Under the pieces are notes generated by a model. The model worked only from the letters and a program-made list of their open reading frames with translations. It was not told the origin of the DNA and did no database searches. Source: Phycisphaerae bacterium (GTDB lineage: Bacteria; Planctomycetota; Phycisphaerae; JAJVII01). Taken from it: DNA of 6,126 nt. The stretch lies in NCBI GenBank assembly GCA_028706835.1, contig JAQTVL010000279.1, forward strand, positions 1 to 6,126, read 5' to 3'. The translations under genes and the position numbers were made by a program. Below, piece after piece: positions 1 to 5,430 of the stretch (positions within the stretch are counted from its first letter, which is position 1; the number at the start of each line of letters is the position of its first letter).

Positions 1-32
1 GACCGTTTCTGCCACTCGCTGAACGGGCCGCC

Positions 33-778
33 TCACGCCGTATGGCCGCCGATCGGTCGCTGATGTGGGGCGAGCTCTCGGATGCCTGCACCGCGGCAAC
101 TCGCCCACGGTATTCCACAAAGCGACATGCCGGCGGCTTTGGCTAGGCGGACGCCGCGCAGGAAGGCGGACCATTTCGTCGCGTCGTCCATGTAGCCGTC
201 CAAGGCGACGTTGCCCGCAGCAAGACCGCCGAAGCCCTGCGCCGCCAGCGTCCGCAACTGCTGGTCCTGTTCTGCGGGGCGGTACCAATCCGCGCTAACC
301 TTCCACCACGCCCTTCTTCTTCAGCAGGGCGGCGTAGCGGGCCACGACGTGCGGGGGGACGTTGACACACTGGCCTTGAGTCAGCCGTTCCACGAGTTTC
401 ATGAACTTCGTCGCGCCCTCCGCCCAGACGTGACGACTGAAGGCCACCACGGGCGTGTCCTTCGCCCCCAGCAGCCAGCCGGGAGACGAGGGCTCGCCGA
501 TGTGCGCCTCGCTGATGAAATGCAGGAACGGGGAAAAGGCGTCGTGCTTGTCCTTCGCAATCGTCTGGTTGATCACCGTGAACCCATTCTTCTGGTAGAG
601 GATAGGGATTTGTCTGCGGAGCCAGAAGCATCCACAGCTTCTTCTTCGCCGCGCTGGTCGGGGCCGTGGAAGGCGACGGAGCCGCCGCCTGTTCGGCGCC
701 GAAAACAGGCGCGGTACCGGCTGCAGCCAGGACTCCCGCGGTCAAGAATTGTCGTCGTTGCATGTTGCTCAGGTTCAT
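33..778 (-). pseudogene. Frameshifted gene for a Tat-exported secreted protein
   Basis: The reading frame opens at ATG 778-776, after a weak AAAGGA-type ribosome site. It begins with a twin-arginine signal peptide: QRRQFLTAG, a hydrophobic run rich in A, G and V, then a probable cleavage near VFGA-EQ. After a basic patch (SAAKKKLWMLLA) the sense switches frame around 600-630 and continues as LYQKNGFTVINQTIAKDK through LTQGQCVNVPPHVVARY to LLKKKGVVE. That frame hits a TAG at 297-295. Shifting one base at about 298-301 restores VSADWYRPAEQDQQLRTLAA and a coherent stretch to about position 120. Both breaks look like single-base insertions. Beyond 120 two other frames stay open to the left edge, so a third break is possible and the true end is unknown. 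The two mutations imply a non-functional copy unless they are sequencing errors. I do not recognise the mature domain. Confidence is high for a broken Tat-signal gene and low for any function. Confidence 0.7.
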
Positions 779-821
779 TCGACGTCCTTTCCGTATACTT
801 CCAACTCAGTCACGCCGTTGT

Positions 822-856
822 TGGGACCGGCGCCGAAAAGGGAGCCGGTTTCGGCA
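822..856. repeat. 35-bp repeat, copy 1 (inverted partner at 5139-5173)
   Basis: These 35 bases are the exact reverse complement of 5139-5173, with identity ending sharply on both sides. The unit can fold in two competing ways: GCCGAAA (832-838) with TTTCGGC (849-855), or ACCGGC (826-831) with GCCGGT (844-849). It lies about 44 bases upstream of the start of the broken Tat-signal gene. It could be a dispersed REP-like palindrome, a transcription terminator stem, or a boundary of a mobile segment. Without genome-wide copy number I cannot choose. Confidence 0.9.
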
Positions 857-1438
857 GGGAAGCGGGGACCAGGAGGCGGCTGCAGGACTATGAGGGCAGG
901 GAATGGCCCGGCTCGGCGCGGGTTTGTTCGAACGCGGAGTGAGCGAGGGTGACCGGGATGTTGTCCTGCGAGGGCCAGAAGGTGGCAGAGAGCGAGCGGC
1001 GCGGTGCCGAAGGTCTGGTTGGAGGTCGCCGCCCGCGGTGCATGTCCACTTGCGGTGCTCGCACGACTCGATGGCCGACACGGGGACGGAGGCTCCCGCA
1101 AGCGGGAAGCGTGCCGCAGAACGTGGGGCAGAGCGAGGGCGAGGGGTGAAGCGGAGCAACGCACCGCCGGCTGCTTCCGAGGAAGTCGACGGGCAGCCTG
1201 CGTGTGAGACCGGCCGCCGAGATCTCCCTTGCGGGTCAAGCTCGGAAGGGCGAACTGGGTTCCTCCTACCAAAGATTCGACACCGGGTAGCAAGGGGCCA
1301 GTGACGGGCCAGCCACAGCGGCCCAGTCACCAGCGACGGACTCCGCGCACGAAAGCGGGGCGGTCGCGCAGTCGGAGGTTGAGTCCGGCCGTGACGTCCG
1401 CCCCGTGCTCTTGTGTGCCGAGCAGGACAGGCCAGAGC
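857..1438. other. Gene-free stretch between istB and the 35-bp repeat
   Basis: I see no convincing gene in this roughly 580-base stretch. The open frames on both strands are low-complexity Arg/Pro/Ala/Ser translations typical of GC-rich non-coding DNA, without good ribosome sites. It holds small structures: a GTTCGAAC palindrome (926-933), a TCCCGC-AA-GCGGGA palindrome (1094-1107), several purine-rich variants of GCAGAGCGAG (about 984 and 1128), and a direct repeat with hairpin at 1295-1330. It should contain the left end of the IS21-type element, because such elements normally stop a short way past istB. I could not find a terminal inverted repeat that matches the right side. Confidence 0.5.
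1295..1330. repeat. 11-bp direct repeat plus imperfect hairpin downstream of istB
   Basis: GGGCCAGTGAC (1295-1305) is followed at once by GGGCCAGCCAC (1306-1316), identical at 9 of 11 bases. Overlapping this, GTGACGGGCC (1301-1310) pairs with GGCCC-A-GTCAC (1320-1330), a 10-bp stem with one bulged A and a 9-base loop. It lies about 110 bases past the istB stop in the direction of transcription. It could be a transcription stop without a T-run, or part of the element's end, since IS21-family ends often carry short internal repeats that bind the transposase. Neither role is shown by the sequence alone. Confidence 0.5.
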
Positions 1439-2191
1439 TTATTCAGGTGGTCTGTCTTTCAGGCGATAGCTGTCTCCGTGAATGACGATTGCCTCCCCGT
1501 GATGCATCAGCCGGTCGATCATGGCGGTGGCCAGGGTGTTGTCCACGTCGAAGATTTTGCCCCAGTCACGGAAGGCTCGGTTCGTGGTGATCACGATGGA
1601 GCCGAACTCGTAGCGGGCTGCGACGACTTGGAACATCAGATCGGCACCGCGTTTGTCGATGGGCAGATAACCCAGTTCATCGAGGAGGAGTAGGGAAGGG
1701 GTGGTATAGACCTTTAAGGCTTTGGCCAGCGTGCCGTTGATCTGGGCGGCAGTCAGTCCGTTGAGCATGTCGACGACGCGTGTAAAGCGGACCGACACGC
1801 CGCGTTCACAGGCAGTGTAGCCCAGGGCGGTGAGCAGGTGCGTCTTGCCGATCCCCGTCGGTCCAATCAGCACGGCTGACTGATGCTGGGCCACGAACTC
1901 ACAGTCAAACAGTCGCAAGACTTTTTGTTTGGGGAGGCGTTTCGGGAAGGCCATGTCGAACTCTTCCAGGGTCTTGCGTTTGGGGAGACGGGCCGCGGCG
2001 ATGCGGCGTTGCAGAGCCCGCTCGCGGCGGGCGGTGACTTCGGCGGCCACCAGGGTAACCAGCACGTCCAGTGGTGAGCAGTTCTTGCGTGCCGCTTCGT
2101 TCATTACCTCCGGATAGATTTCGGCGATCTGGTCCAGCCGCAACTCGGCCAGGTGTTCGCGTAGTGCGGCGTGGGGATCGGGGTTAGTCAT
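1439..2191 (-). CDS. istB: IstB, AAA+ ATPase helper of IS21 transposition
   Basis: This 250-residue ATPase works with IstA. In the IS21 family IstB binds DNA, oligomerises with ATP, and helps choose the target and activate the transposase. Walker A is GPTGIGKT (residues 110-117), Walker B is SLLLLDE with D171-E172, and a sensor-1-like VITTNR lies at 200-205. The N-terminal 70 residues form the usual IstB helical region with many Arg. Length matches the family. I chose ATG 2191 because AGGAGG (2198-2203) sits 6 bases before it and MTNPDP is a natural start; the frame opens further upstream, but those residues overlap the istA end and lack a better site. It overlaps the end of istA by 8 bases, which implies coupled translation. 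No truncation or motif loss is visible. Confidence 0.95.
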   Translation of the reverse strand: MTNPDPHAALREHLAELRLDQIAEIYPEVMNEAARKNCSPLDVLVTLVAAEVTARRERALQRRIAAARLPKRKTLEEFDMAFPKRLPKQKVLRLFDCEFVAQHQSAVLIGPTGIGKTHLLTALGYTACERGVSVRFTRVVDMLNGLTAAQINGTLAKALKVYTTPSLLLLDELGYLPIDKRGADLMFQVVAARYEFGSIVITTNRAFRDWGKIFDVDNTLATAMIDRLMHHGEAIVIHGDSYRLKDRPPE

Positions 2192-3701
2192 GGTCTTCCT
2201 CCTCTTGGGGTTCGCGGTCTTGAAACAGTTGGTCATAAGCCCCGGGGTCGGGGTCTTCCAGTTCGATGTCGTCGATCAGTTCCTGACGTTGGGGCCGCAA
2301 GGGCGTCGGGGGCGGGAGTTCGCGGCGGCGGCGTTCCTGGAGCAGGAGCGTCTCCACGTAAGCCGCATCGTAGGTCTGGTATTGCTGGGCGAGTCGGATG
2401 GCCGCCAGGACTTCGTCACGCCCGTAGAGGTGCACAAAGCTCAACAAGCGGCGCAGGTGGACGGTGGTCTTCACGGGCCGCTGGCAGAGCTGCCGGTGGA
2501 ATTCGCGGGCTTCGGGTCCCAGGGCATCCCAAGTCTGTTCGATGTGGGAGGCGCGGGTGCGGTGCCGATACTGGAGGGCTTCCAGGTGATGTTCCGGTTG
2601 CCGGAGCAGCTGGCCCCGCTCGTAGCAGCGCGTGTGGCAGGCGACTTCGCGTCCCTGGTGGAGCACCCGCACGTGCGTCGGCGTGGCCCGCACGATCACC
2701 GTCTGACGCGTCACGTCGGGCGGGGTGGAGTAGCGATTGCCGTCGAACTCGACGCGTGCCAGGGGGCTGACGATGGCGGACACGACCTCGTCCGTGTCGA
2801 ACGGCAGTCGGGGCAAGGGACGCAGCAGCGGACGTTCCTTCTCGAAGCGCTCCACGGGGCGTTCCCGGGTCGTCTCGTGGATTCGCACGTTGGCCACTTC
2901 CTCGCGCCAGCGGACGGCGAATTTCGGGTAGTCCTCCCAGCGGGTCAGTTCTTCGCTCCGGCCCTGCAAGGCATTCCGCTTGACGTACCGCACCCCCGCC
3001 TCGACGACGCCTTTCGATTCCGGGTCCCGGCGTGCGCAAGCCACCGCTTCCAGACAGAAGTGGCCGCAGAGGGCCAGGAACTCCGGATGCAGGCAGGCCG
3101 AGCGGCCGTGACCGTTGAGCACGGCGGCCTTGAGGTTGTCAAAGATGATTTTGCGGGGACTCCCACCGAAGAACTCCAAGGCGTGGACGATGGCCCGATA
3201 GAAGTCCGCCTTGCGTTGTGTGAGCGAGAACTCGATGTAGACCAGTCGGCTATAGCACAAGACGGCCACCAGCACGGAGACCCGCCGCGCGGTGTTCCCG
3301 ATCTGAATCCGTCCGCAGTCGCCCCAGTCCACTTGGAACGCCTCGCCCGGCTGATACAGGACCTCTTGATAGACGCGGCCGCGTGCCGGCCGGACTTGCC
3401 GCACATGCTGCCGAACCAGCGAGATGCCGCCCCGGTAGCCCTCCGGCCCTCGGCGGATCTCCTCCAGGATGCGGACGGCGGACAGCCCGGGATACTTGGC
3501 CAGCAAGGCGTCGATCAGCGTCCGATACGGATCGAGCAGACTGCCGCGTGCCAGTCGTGCCGCCGTGGCCGACGGCTGTTCCATTGCCAAGGCTCTCTTG
3601 ACGGTCCGGCGACTGCAATGCAACCGTTGGGCGATGAGCCGTTGCGAGAGTCCTTCGATTTCCGACAGGCGGCGGACCTCCGCCCACAGGGCGACGTTCA
3701 T
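2184..3701 (-). CDS. istA: IstA, IS21-family DDE transposase
   Basis: This 505-residue transposase cuts and joins the element's ends. An N-terminal helix-turn-helix (about residues 14-38, GLSQRLIAQRLHCSRRTVKR) should bind the terminal repeats. The RNase H-like rve core spans about 118-245. Likely catalytic residues are D125 in FQVDWGD, D188 in IIFDN, and E234 in SKGVVE, the usual IS21 spacing. A Mu-transposase-like C-terminal beta domain follows (EFDGNRYSTPPDVTRQ). The tail is very acidic (EEEDHD). Start ATG 3701 has AGGAGG (3707-3712) 5 bases upstream and overlaps the stop of the previous gene as ATGA, a classic translational-coupling junction. Length and motifs look intact. A longer open frame on the opposite strand (2190-3848) is only its mirror. 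Confidence 0.95.
   Translation of the reverse strand: MNVALWAEVRRLSEIEGLSQRLIAQRLHCSRRTVKRALAMEQPSATAARLARGSLLDPYRTLIDALLAKYPGLSAVRILEEIRRGPEGYRGGISLVRQHVRQVRPARGRVYQEVLYQPGEAFQVDWGDCGRIQIGNTARRVSVLVAVLCYSRLVYIEFSLTQRKADFYRAIVHALEFFGGSPRKIIFDNLKAAVLNGHGRSACLHPEFLALCGHFCLEAVACARRDPESKGVVEAGVRYVKRNALQGRSEELTRWEDYPKFAVRWREEVANVRIHETTRERPVERFEKERPLLRPLPRLPFDTDEVVSAIVSPLARVEFDGNRYSTPPDVTRQTVIVRATPTHVRVLHQGREVACHTRCYERGQLLRQPEHHLEALQYRHRTRASHIEQTWDALGPEAREFHRQLCQRPVKTTVHLRRLLSFVHLYGRDEVLAAIRLAQQYQTYDAAYVETLLLQERRRRELPPPTPLRPQRQELIDDIELEDPDPGAYDQLFQDREPQEEEDHD
2198..2203 (-). promoter_or_regulatory. Ribosome binding site of istB inside istA
   Basis: AGGAGG on the minus strand lies 6 bases before ATG 2191 and within the acidic end of istA. 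It decides the istB start and fits translation by ribosomes arriving from istA. Confidence 0.8.
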
Positions 3702-4096
3702 GGGTTCCTCCTGGCCGCGGCCGACGGCTCCTGGTCGGCCAGCGTGCGTAGCAGTTCCTGCAGTGCCGCGGGGCCAGCACGTTCCATGCGCGCCCGCGGC
3801 AGCGACAAGACTTGGGTCAGCGGCGCCTGGTACGCCACCAAGTCGTAAACCACCAGTTCGTCGCGCGCCGCGACCACCGCCTCTTCCCGCACCCGCAAAC
3901 GCACGGCCAGCGTGGCGTCGTTGTAAAACGACAGCCCCTGCCGGTCGCTCACCGCGGCCAGGAAGAAGTACAAGAACACCGCGTCGCCCGACAACTGCGC
4001 GGCAAAGTCGCGCAGAAAACGTCGGTCAACCCAAGAAAAACCCTCCGCCGGAGGGCGGCGCACGCGGTCGGGGACCAGGAGATGTTTGTGGATCAT
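3698..4096 (-). CDS. Small winged-helix-like protein coupled to istA
   Basis: This 132-residue protein starts MIHKHLLVPDRVRR. The ATG at 4096 is preceded by AGGAGG (4106-4111) at 9 bases, which rules out the longer Arg/Pro-rich extension up to 4291. Residues about 25-95 look like a winged-helix or replication-protein-type DNA-binding fold: FSWVDRRFLRDF, then a helix DAVFLYFFLAAVSD, then DATLAVRLRVREEAVVAA as a likely recognition segment, and a beta-like LVVYDLVAYQAPLTQVLSL. The C-terminus is Ala/Arg-rich. The stop overlaps the istA start (ATGA), so it is probably co-translated with the transposase. From memory, similar short proteins occur beside IS21-type transposases elsewhere, but I cannot confirm it here. 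Possible roles are control of the element or help in binding its ends. A function is not established. Confidence in the gene is high, in the fold moderate. Confidence 0.7.
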   Translation of the reverse strand: MIHKHLLVPDRVRRPPAEGFSWVDRRFLRDFAAQLSGDAVFLYFFLAAVSDRQGLSFYNDATLAVRLRVREEAVVAARDELVVYDLVAYQAPLTQVLSLPRARMERAGPAALQELLRTLADQEPSAAARRNP

Positions 4097-4709
4097 GTTC
4101 GGAGACCTCCTCAGGAATGTCCGGAAGCTCAGTTCGGTCGCGAGAAGATAGGGCCGCGTCGGCCGGCGTCGAAGAGGTGCGGACGCGTGCCGATGAGCGT
4201 TCAGCCGCTTCGCGGTAGCGCCTCCACTCCCCAGCGCTGATGGTTCGCGAGGTTCCGGCGGGACGTGCCGGGTTCCGCTCCTGCGCCTCACGCTCGGCCG
4301 CTTTCTTCTGGCGCGCCTTGAACTTGCGTTCCCGGTCCTGCACCCGGCGTTCGGCTTGCCGGCAGTCTCCGGCGCAATACTGACAGGGACCGCGACGAAC
4401 GCCGCACAGCGGAGCGTAACAGCCGGGACGATCGCAAAAGTCGGCCAACTTTTTTTCGCTGCGTGACCACGCGCGCGACGGCGCCTGGTCCTGCGAAACG
4501 AGCGGTGCAGGCGGAGCTACGCCTACGCCTGTCGCCTGCGCCTCCCGTTGGCGACGACGACGCTGACGCTCGGCCTCGGCGTGCTGCTGCCGCTTCTCCG
4601 CTTGACGCCGCAGCCGACATTGACGTTTGGCGGCCTGCCAGCCACGGAGCAACCGCAGACATTCCGGTTCCCGACAGTAGCGTTGGTTCCAGGTCCGCGG
4701 AGAGAACAC
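4026..4709 (-). CDS. Cys-rich, probably zinc-binding protein at the head of the istAB operon
   Basis: The product has two cysteine clusters. The first reads CHRYGC...YCREPEC, a CX4C-X13-CX4C pair, followed by a highly charged Arg/Gln/Glu stretch likely to be a long helix or coiled coil (KRQQHAEAERQRRRRQRE). The second is CDRPGC, then C at +5, and CQYCAGDC, again followed by a basic helix (DRERKFKARQKKAAERE). Spaced Cys pairs beside basic helices suggest zinc-stabilised nucleic-acid binding. The only standard start is GTG 4709, but it lies inside the first cluster and removes its first two cysteines. The protein-like frame continues upstream (STRRFPQRTCHRYGC) to a TAA at 4814-4812 with no ATG, GTG or TTG; the nearest options are ATC 4784 or a lost GTG at 4781 (now GTT). 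The 3' end overlaps the next gene by 71 bases. Real gene likely, start uncertain. Confidence 0.6.
   Translation of the reverse strand: MFSPRTWNQRYCREPECLRLLRGWQAAKRQCRLRRQAEKRQQHAEAERQRRRRQREAQATGVGVAPPAPLVSQDQAPSRAWSRSEKKLADFCDRPGCYAPLCGVRRGPCQYCAGDCRQAERRVQDRERKFKARQKKAAEREAQERNPARPAGTSRTISAGEWRRYREAAERSSARVRTSSTPADAALSSRDRTELPDIPEEVSEHDPQTSPGPRPRAPPSGGGFFLG
4106..4111 (-). promoter_or_regulatory. Ribosome binding site of the winged-helix-like gene
   Basis: AGGAGG on the minus strand lies 9 bases before ATG 4096 and inside the 3' end of the Cys-rich gene. It fixes the start of the small gene and indicates independent initiation despite the 71-base overlap. Confidence 0.8.
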
Positions 4710-4801
4710 ACCGCCACAACCGTAGCGGTGACAAGTCCGTTGCGGAAACCGGCGGGTGCTAGGCGAAGGGCGTGGGGAAACGATAAGCTGATCTTGTCCC
4801 T

Positions 4802-4820
4802 GGGGAGCTGGTTACTCCCC
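4802..4820. promoter_or_regulatory. Hairpin in the operon leader, proximal
   Basis: GGGGAG (4802-4807) and CTCCCC (4815-4820) form a perfect 6-bp stem with a 7-base loop. CCCC (4817-4820) can alternatively pair with GGGG (4823-4826). On the minus strand it falls just before a possible AGGGA ribosome site (4797-4801) and the start of the Cys-rich frame, so it could affect translation of the operon's first gene. Confidence 0.4.
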
Positions 4821-4828
4821 TCGGGGCC

Positions 4829-4859
4829 GCCCGAAGGACTGGCCTTTAGTCCTTCGGGC
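4829..4859. terminator. Strong terminator-like hairpin in the operon leader
   Basis: GCCCGAAGGACT (4829-4840) and AGTCCTTCGGGC (4848-4859) are a perfect 12-bp inverted repeat with a 7-base loop. On the plus strand it is followed by the modestly T-rich acctttctgtt, so it best fits a factor-independent terminator for rightward transcripts. On the minus strand, no T-run follows. There it would sit between any promoter near 4915 and the first gene, and could reduce read-through into the transposase operon or act as an attenuator. The structure is certain; the direction and role are not. Confidence 0.6.
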
Positions 4860-4914
4860 ACCTTTCTGTTACGGGACGCACTTCCCGTGGTCCCCGGCTG
4901 GCGATGAATCGTCC

Positions 4915-4922
4915 ACTATACA
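4915..4922 (-). promoter_or_regulatory. Possible -10 box or IS right end
   Basis: The minus strand reads TGTATAGTGG from 4922. TATAGT (4920-4915) resembles a -10 box, but no good TTGACA-like -35 is seen at 16-18 bases. TGT is also the common first triplet of IS21-family ends. Either reading would suit a position upstream of the four-gene unit, and IS ends often carry the promoter. Evidence is weak for each. Confidence 0.2.
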
Positions 4923-4926
4923 CCGG

Positions 4927-4947
4927 CCGCCTACGATCCGCCTACGA
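4927..4947. repeat. Tandem pair of CCGCCTACGA
   Basis: CCGCCTACGA occurs at 4927-4936 and again at 4938-4947, a period of 11 bases or one helical turn. It lies just outside the candidate right end. It could be a paired protein site facing the same side of the helix, or a chance repeat in GC-rich DNA. Confidence 0.5.
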
Positions 4948-5017
4948 CCGGGTTGCGTCTGCCCTCTTCCCGGGTTCAGGGCTTCGTCATCGGCGCTCTG
5001 TCCGACTCGACAAAACG

Positions 5018-5089
5018 GGAAGGAAACGAGGAAGGAAACGAATTGGATCTCGTTCACCTTTCGAAGGAGACCATTTCACGGAAGGAAAC
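5018..5089. repeat. Three copies of GGAAGGAAAC
   Basis: GGAAGGAAACGA is tandemly repeated at 5018-5029 and 5030-5041, and GGAAGGAAAC recurs at 5080-5089. The segment is strikingly purine-rich compared with its GC-rich surroundings. No gene covers it convincingly. It may be a short slippage repeat or a multi-copy binding site. Confidence 0.6.
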
Positions 5090-5118
5090 CAGCGAAGTAG
5101 ACGAGAAGCTACACCCGG

Positions 5119-5430
5119 TCAACTGGTACCATCCTGTGTGCCGAAACCGGCTCCCTTTTCGGCGCCGGTCCCACCGTCCCCAGCCGGGCGCGGATGCGTT
5201 GCCGGTGTGGGTGGTTTGTCGCTAGGAGGGCGTGCTCCGACAGTACGTTGATGACCGGCTGGGCGCCTGCTTCTCTTTCGTCTCTGGACCTGCACGGTCA
5301 GTCCCGGTGCGTCGATCTCCTGAACGACTTCGGTGCGTCGGCCGCGTTTGCGCCGGACCGTGCGTATCTCGACGACGGCCGGCCCCCCGATGCGAACAAC
5401 GTCCCCGACCATCGGCTTCCGTCTCAACAC
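5119..5430 (-). CDS. Small protein with a CsrA-like N-terminus
   Basis: It starts at GTG 5430, with GGAGG (5439-5443) 8 bases upstream. The first 50 residues resemble CsrA, a dimeric RNA-binding regulator of mRNA translation: RRKPMVGDVVRIGG (3-16) matches the RK..GE.I.IG block, VVEIRTV (19-25) the next strands, and EIDAPGLTVQVQR (38-50) the G-I-x-A-P-x-x-V-x-V-x-R block. A basic insert (RRKRGRRTE) sits where CsrA has a short turn. CsrA proteins are usually about 60-70 residues; here 103 are open, and the last 50 are low-complexity and cross the 35-bp repeat. The real end may be near 5270-5280 if one base has slipped, since another frame there also stays open. It could instead be an unrelated small beta-rich protein. 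The start is well supported, the family assignment tentative. Confidence 0.5.
   Translation of the reverse strand: MLRRKPMVGDVVRIGGPAVVEIRTVRRKRGRRTEVVQEIDAPGLTVQVQRRKRSRRPAGHQRTVGARPPSDKPPTPATHPRPAGDGGTGAEKGAGFGTQDGTS
5139..5173. repeat. 35-bp repeat, copy 2 (inverted partner at 822-856)
   Basis: It is identical to 822-856 in reverse orientation, 35 of 35 bases, and carries the same two competing stems: GCCGAAA (5140-5146) with TTTCGGC (5157-5163), and ACCGGC (5146-5151) with GCCGGT (5164-5169). It overlaps the end of the CsrA-like frame, a natural place for a downstream terminator or REP-like element. The two copies bracket 4.35 kb that includes the whole IS21-type module. Flanking bases show no clear target duplication. 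Confidence 0.9.

Larger units (their letters stand above)
1439..4784 (-). mobile_element. IS21-family element core with two extra upstream genes (ends unresolved)
   Basis: The span covers a Cys-rich gene, a winged-helix-like gene, istA and istB, all in one direction with overlapping junctions. IstA plus IstB in this order is the signature of the IS21 family. Both key proteins look full length and keep their catalytic motifs, so the module may still be functional. The limits given are those of the coding unit only; the real ends lie outside. A candidate right end is the TGTATAGTGG on the minus strand starting at 4922, which has the TGT start common in this family. No matching TGTATAGTGG was found inverted on the left, and no target duplication was recognised, so the left end may be diverged, truncated or missed. 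Confidence 0.8.

Noticed and set aside
775..1330. Long minus-strand frames of about 170 codons
   Set aside because: Low-complexity Pro/Arg/Ser/Ala translations, two overlapping frames equally open, no ribosome site or motif.
2190..3848. 552-codon open frame on the plus strand, the longest in the window
   Set aside because: It lies opposite istA, starts without a good ribosome site, shows no recognisable motifs, and is explained by the codon bias of istA on the other strand.
4097..4291. Upstream extension of the winged-helix-like gene
   Set aside because: The added residues are Arg/Pro/Ala-rich and lie inside the Cys-rich gene; ATG 4096 has a perfect AGGAGG at 9 bases.
1423..4803. Imperfect inverted similarity between 1423-1444 and 4782-4803 (both contain AGCTTAT) as IS terminal repeats
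   Set aside because: Alignment needs a gap and several mismatches, and the left piece is partly the istB stop region, so it is probably chance.
5018..5089. CRISPR array
   Set aside because: Units are about 10 bases, two are directly adjacent and there are no regular spacers.
822..5173. 35-bp repeats as the terminal inverted repeats of the IS21 element
   Set aside because: They start TGGGAC rather than TGT, lie far from istB, overlap the CsrA-like frame, and show no flanking target duplication.
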